Positions 1 through 12,500 of a stretch of DNA of 12,500 bases are shown here, one piece after another (the stretch's first letter is position 1; the number at the start of each line of letters is the position of its first letter). The notes under the pieces are model-generated. The model saw only the letters and a program-made list of their open reading frames with translations. It was not told where the DNA came from and made no database searches. The stretch spans positions 2,435,001 through 2,447,500 of the forward strand of contig NZ_CP040840.1 in NCBI RefSeq assembly GCF_006874765.1. The letters are read 5' to 3'. A program made the translations under genes and the position numbers. The stretch is from Leptospira weilii. GTDB taxonomy: Bacteria > Spirochaetota > Leptospiria > Leptospirales > Leptospiraceae.

Positions 1-2
1 AG

Positions 3-1969
<1,967 letters not shown>

Positions 1970-1981
1970 GACATACCATAT

Positions 1982-1985
1982 GGAG
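1982..1985 (+). promoter_or_regulatory. Shine-Dalgarno GGAG for the TTG start at 1993
   Basis: GGAG lies 7 bases before a TTG in the recombinase frame. It supports the short start over the ATG at 1918, which would lie inside pth and add a leader that does not look like a Xer protein. Confidence 0.6.
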
Positions 1986-1992
1986 AATTCAG

Positions 1993-3457
<1,465 letters not shown>

Positions 3458-3469
3458 AGATAAAAATAT

Positions 3470-6520
<3,051 letters not shown>

Positions 6521-6910
6521 AAACCCCCGATTTTTGTTAAGCGAAATATGCCATAACGTAGAAATAATGGATACACTTTATGGATTTATAATCAATCGAT
6601 AAATACTTAACGTGAACTCGGTGTAAGAAATCCATGATTCATTTTTTTGTAGGAAGTTGGAATTTGAACTTTGTAAAAATCTATTCTTAAAATGTGGGAC
6701 CTACAACAAATCGCGATTTTACGGACAAATTCTAAAAGTAGGAACTCCTACTTTTAGAAAATTCTTTCTCTTTAGGCCGCACTCACGTTATCTGCAATCT
6801 TCCGGTAAGTTCGTAACAAAACACGGAATTTCCCATTGAACGGTTTTTGGGCAAACTCTTGATTGAAAATTACCCTTTCTTTGACTAAGAGGGAAATCGA
6901 AAAGATTGGA
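6521..6910. other. Gene-free 390-base region with palindromic repeats
   Basis: The region lies between the stops of two genes pointing towards each other and should contain transcription ends for both, yet no classic hairpin plus T-tract is obvious. Seen directly: ATGGATTT (6580-6587) and AAATCCAT (6628-6635) as an inverted pair 40 bases apart, followed by a run of seven Ts (6642-6648); TTGTAGG (6648-6654) inverted relative to CCTACAA (6700-6706); and the perfect palindrome at 6730-6759. The 60-codon ORF at 6657-6839 runs straight through these repeats and is not credited as a gene. Confidence 0.6.
6730..6759. repeat. Perfect 13-bp inverted repeat with core GTAGG-AACT-CCTAC
   Basis: TTCTAAAAGTAGG (6730-6742) pairs exactly with CCTACTTTTAGAA (6747-6759) around the loop AACT. 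The stem is mostly AT outside the GTAGG core and is not followed by a T-run, so an intrinsic terminator is doubtful, though it could stop transcription weakly from either side. Related pieces lie nearby: GTAGGAAGTTGG (6649-6660) and GTGGGACCTACAAC (6694-6707). From memory, GTAGGAACTCCTAC-like palindromes are scattered through intergenic DNA of pathogenic Leptospira, so I take this as one member of a dispersed family; the number of copies cannot be judged here. Confidence 0.75.
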
Positions 6911-7761
<851 letters not shown>

Positions 7762-7809
7762 TAGGTATCATTGATGCATAAAGCCTTTTACGCAAGTTTG
7801 TTTTAAATC

Positions 7810-8945
<1,136 letters not shown>

Positions 8946-8946
8946 A

Positions 8947-10013
<1,067 letters not shown>

Positions 10014-10022
10014 CATAGATAT

Positions 10023-10030
10023 GGGAGGTG
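10023..10030 (+). promoter_or_regulatory. Strong Shine-Dalgarno GGGAGGTG fixing the TTG start at 10035
   Basis: GGGAGGTG, the best ribosome-binding sequence in the window, ends four bases before TTG 10035. It supports that start and suggests efficient translation despite the non-ATG codon. An ATG at 10021-10023 overlaps this site and is not used in this frame. Confidence 0.75.
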
Positions 10031-10034
10031 AACC

Positions 10035-10724
10035 TTGAAGTTTGAAAAAGGATCCGAAAAGAAACCTACAGGTAACTTAATCGTATATTGCAACGTATTT
10101 GGCGAAAACCCTCTCAGCCCCGGAGGAAAGATCATAGCGTCTAACGTAGTGGTGAGCTTTCTAAAAATCGGAGAAAACTTTCCCGTTGTGACATTCCCAC
10201 CCGTGTCGTTGGAAAGTTATGAAGAACTAAAGAAAATTATCTCAGAAAATATAGAGAAATACGATGTGATTAAGATCCGAGACTTCGAGATGCCTACTTC
10301 CAAAGAAGCTTCCAATGATTATATTCAGGAAAGAATGGATCAGTTCAACAGTGTCGTGATCAAATATGTTGAGATTTGTAAAAATCGGGAAATAGGCGAA
10401 GGGTTGGTCGATTTTCCGGAAGAAGAAAGCGGCGTCAGAGAATATCTGGATGCGCTTGCAAATCTTTCTCTGAAAATCAGGAGATCTACCGGAATTGCAA
10501 GAGAAGCATCCTTGATCAAAATGGATCAACTCGTGGAAAATTTCTCTACCAAACATCCCGAATTCGACTTGGACAATTTCAAAAAGGCTCTTTCCTTACC
10601 CGGACAAGCCGGAGAAGAATTGATCGGACTTTATCTTCAGAAGTTCAACGCAATCTCGAAAGAGAATTACGAAGACGCATCCACTCTCAAGAAAAAAATC
10701 CACGACATAGAATACTTCGCTTAA
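10035..10724 (+). CDS. Uncharacterised protein with C-terminal UVR-like motif
   Basis: I do not recognise the gene. The 229-residue product starts at TTG behind a very strong Shine-Dalgarno. The N-terminal part (about 12-85) alternates strands and turns ([19 protein letters not shown], then [10 protein letters not shown]). The middle (88-190) is mostly helical. The end, roughly 197-226, with [18 protein letters not shown], fits the UVR motif of UvrB, UvrC, ClpC and McsA, where a short helical hairpin (N-Y-E-x-A-x-x-L-K-x-x-I) mediates protein contacts. No signal peptide or membrane segment is seen. It lies 44 bases after mrp and could share its transcript. The stop is only 6 bases from the stop of convergent ubiX. 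A protein-protein adaptor role is a guess from the motif alone. Confidence 0.8.
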   Translation: MKFEKGSEKKPTGNLIVYCNVFGENPLSPGGKIIASNVVVSFLKIGENFPVVTFPPVSLESYEELKKIISENIEKYDVIKIRDFEMPTSKEASNDYIQERMDQFNSVVIKYVEICKNREIGEGLVDFPEEESGVREYLDALANLSLKIRRSTGIAREASLIKMDQLVENFSTKHPEFDLDNFKKALSLPGQAGEELIGLYLQKFNAISKENYEDASTLKKKIHDIEYFA

Positions 10725-10730
10725 TAAAAA

Positions 10731-12268
<1,538 letters not shown>

Positions 12269-12319
12269 GAGGATTAGGATTTTAAAATTCCAAGGTTCTT
12301 TTCCTACATAAAATCCAAA

Positions 12320-12353
<34 letters not shown>

Positions 12354-12356
12354 CTT

Positions 12357-12364
12357 AAAAAGGA
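12357..12364 (+). promoter_or_regulatory. Shine-Dalgarno AAAAAGGA for the ATG at 12372
   Basis: AAAAAGGA ends 7 bases before ATG 12372. In-frame ATGs at 12366 and 12369-adjacent TTT codons precede it, but ATG 12366 is only 1-2 bases from this purine tract, so 12372 is the better start. Confidence 0.5.
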
Positions 12365-12371
12365 TATGTTT

Positions 12372-12500
12372 ATGATCGTAACCTCGACAAAAAGTTCCGT
12401 ATCCACAGAACCAATTCGTTCTTTTCTCCAAAAAATCATCCAAGAACCGAAACAACATTCTAGATGGTTAAATACGATCTCCTTTTTGGAACATATCGGT
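12372..12500 (+). CDS. 5' end of an unidentified gene, cut by the window edge
   Basis: Frame stays open for 43 codons from ATG 12372 to the last base. The start has a good Shine-Dalgarno, and codon use looks like that of neighbouring genes. The visible N-terminus is polar ([14 protein letters not shown]) and then becomes helical and mixed ([12 protein letters not shown], then [13 protein letters not shown]). No signal peptide is seen. The segment [12 protein letters not shown] faintly recalls ferritin-like proteins, but 43 residues are too few to assign a function. It is divergent from ubiA, with 103 bases between the starts, which should contain both promoters. Confidence 0.6.
   Translation, partial: MIVTSTKSSVSTEPIRSFLQKIIQEPKQHSRWLNTISFLEHIG

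Noticed and set aside
6657..6839. 60-codon plus-strand ORF in the gap after the sugar-dehydrogenase-like gene
   Set aside because: It runs through the palindromic repeat cluster, has no Shine-Dalgarno and shows no recognisable fold; it is best explained as translated repeat DNA.

Overview
The window looks like chromosomal DNA of a pathogenic-clade Leptospira (Spirochaetota). The main support is the first gene, whose protein agrees closely with the Leptospira citramalate synthase CimA as I remember it, including a missing N-terminus of about 48 residues. Other support is the moderately AT-rich sequence, TTG start codons, a spirochaete-type lipobox and an intergenic block with GTAGGAACTCCTAC-like palindromes of a kind I associate with Leptospira. 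The species cannot be named from this. Nearly everything here is housekeeping; I see no phage, insertion sequence, CRISPR array, toxin-antitoxin pair or RNA gene.

Region 1 (1-4909, plus strand) is a tightly packed run: cimA (5' end cut by the window), pth, a xerC-like tyrosine recombinase, hslV and hslU. Neighbouring genes overlap or lie 12-23 bases apart, so this is probably one transcription unit joining isoleucine precursor synthesis, peptidyl-tRNA recycling, chromosome dimer resolution and the HslVU protease. The order recombinase-hslV-hslU is the same as codV-clpQ-clpY of Firmicutes.

Region 2 (4910-6910) holds an AT-rich spacer, a monocistronic putative lipoprotein of the PQQ-dependent sugar dehydrogenase (GSDH) family, and a 390-base gene-free stretch with a perfect 13-bp palindrome and partial copies of its core.

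Region 3 (6911-10724) is a divergent pair of units. On the minus strand is an unusual GHKL/histidine-kinase-like ATPase-fold protein with no recognisable phosphoacceptor or receiver domain. On the plus strand is a compact run of a stand-alone lipoyl domain, a calcineurin-like metallophosphoesterase, an Mrp/ApbC iron-sulfur carrier ATPase and, 44 bases later, an uncharacterised protein ending in a UVR-like motif. This run is the least explained part of the window.

Region 4 (10731-12500) is a minus-strand ubiA-ubiX pair overlapping by 4 bases, presumably for prenylation and decarboxylation steps of menaquinone synthesis. It converges on the UVR-motif gene with only 6 bases between stop codons. 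Divergent from ubiA, a further plus-strand gene begins at 12372 and runs out of the window after 43 codons.
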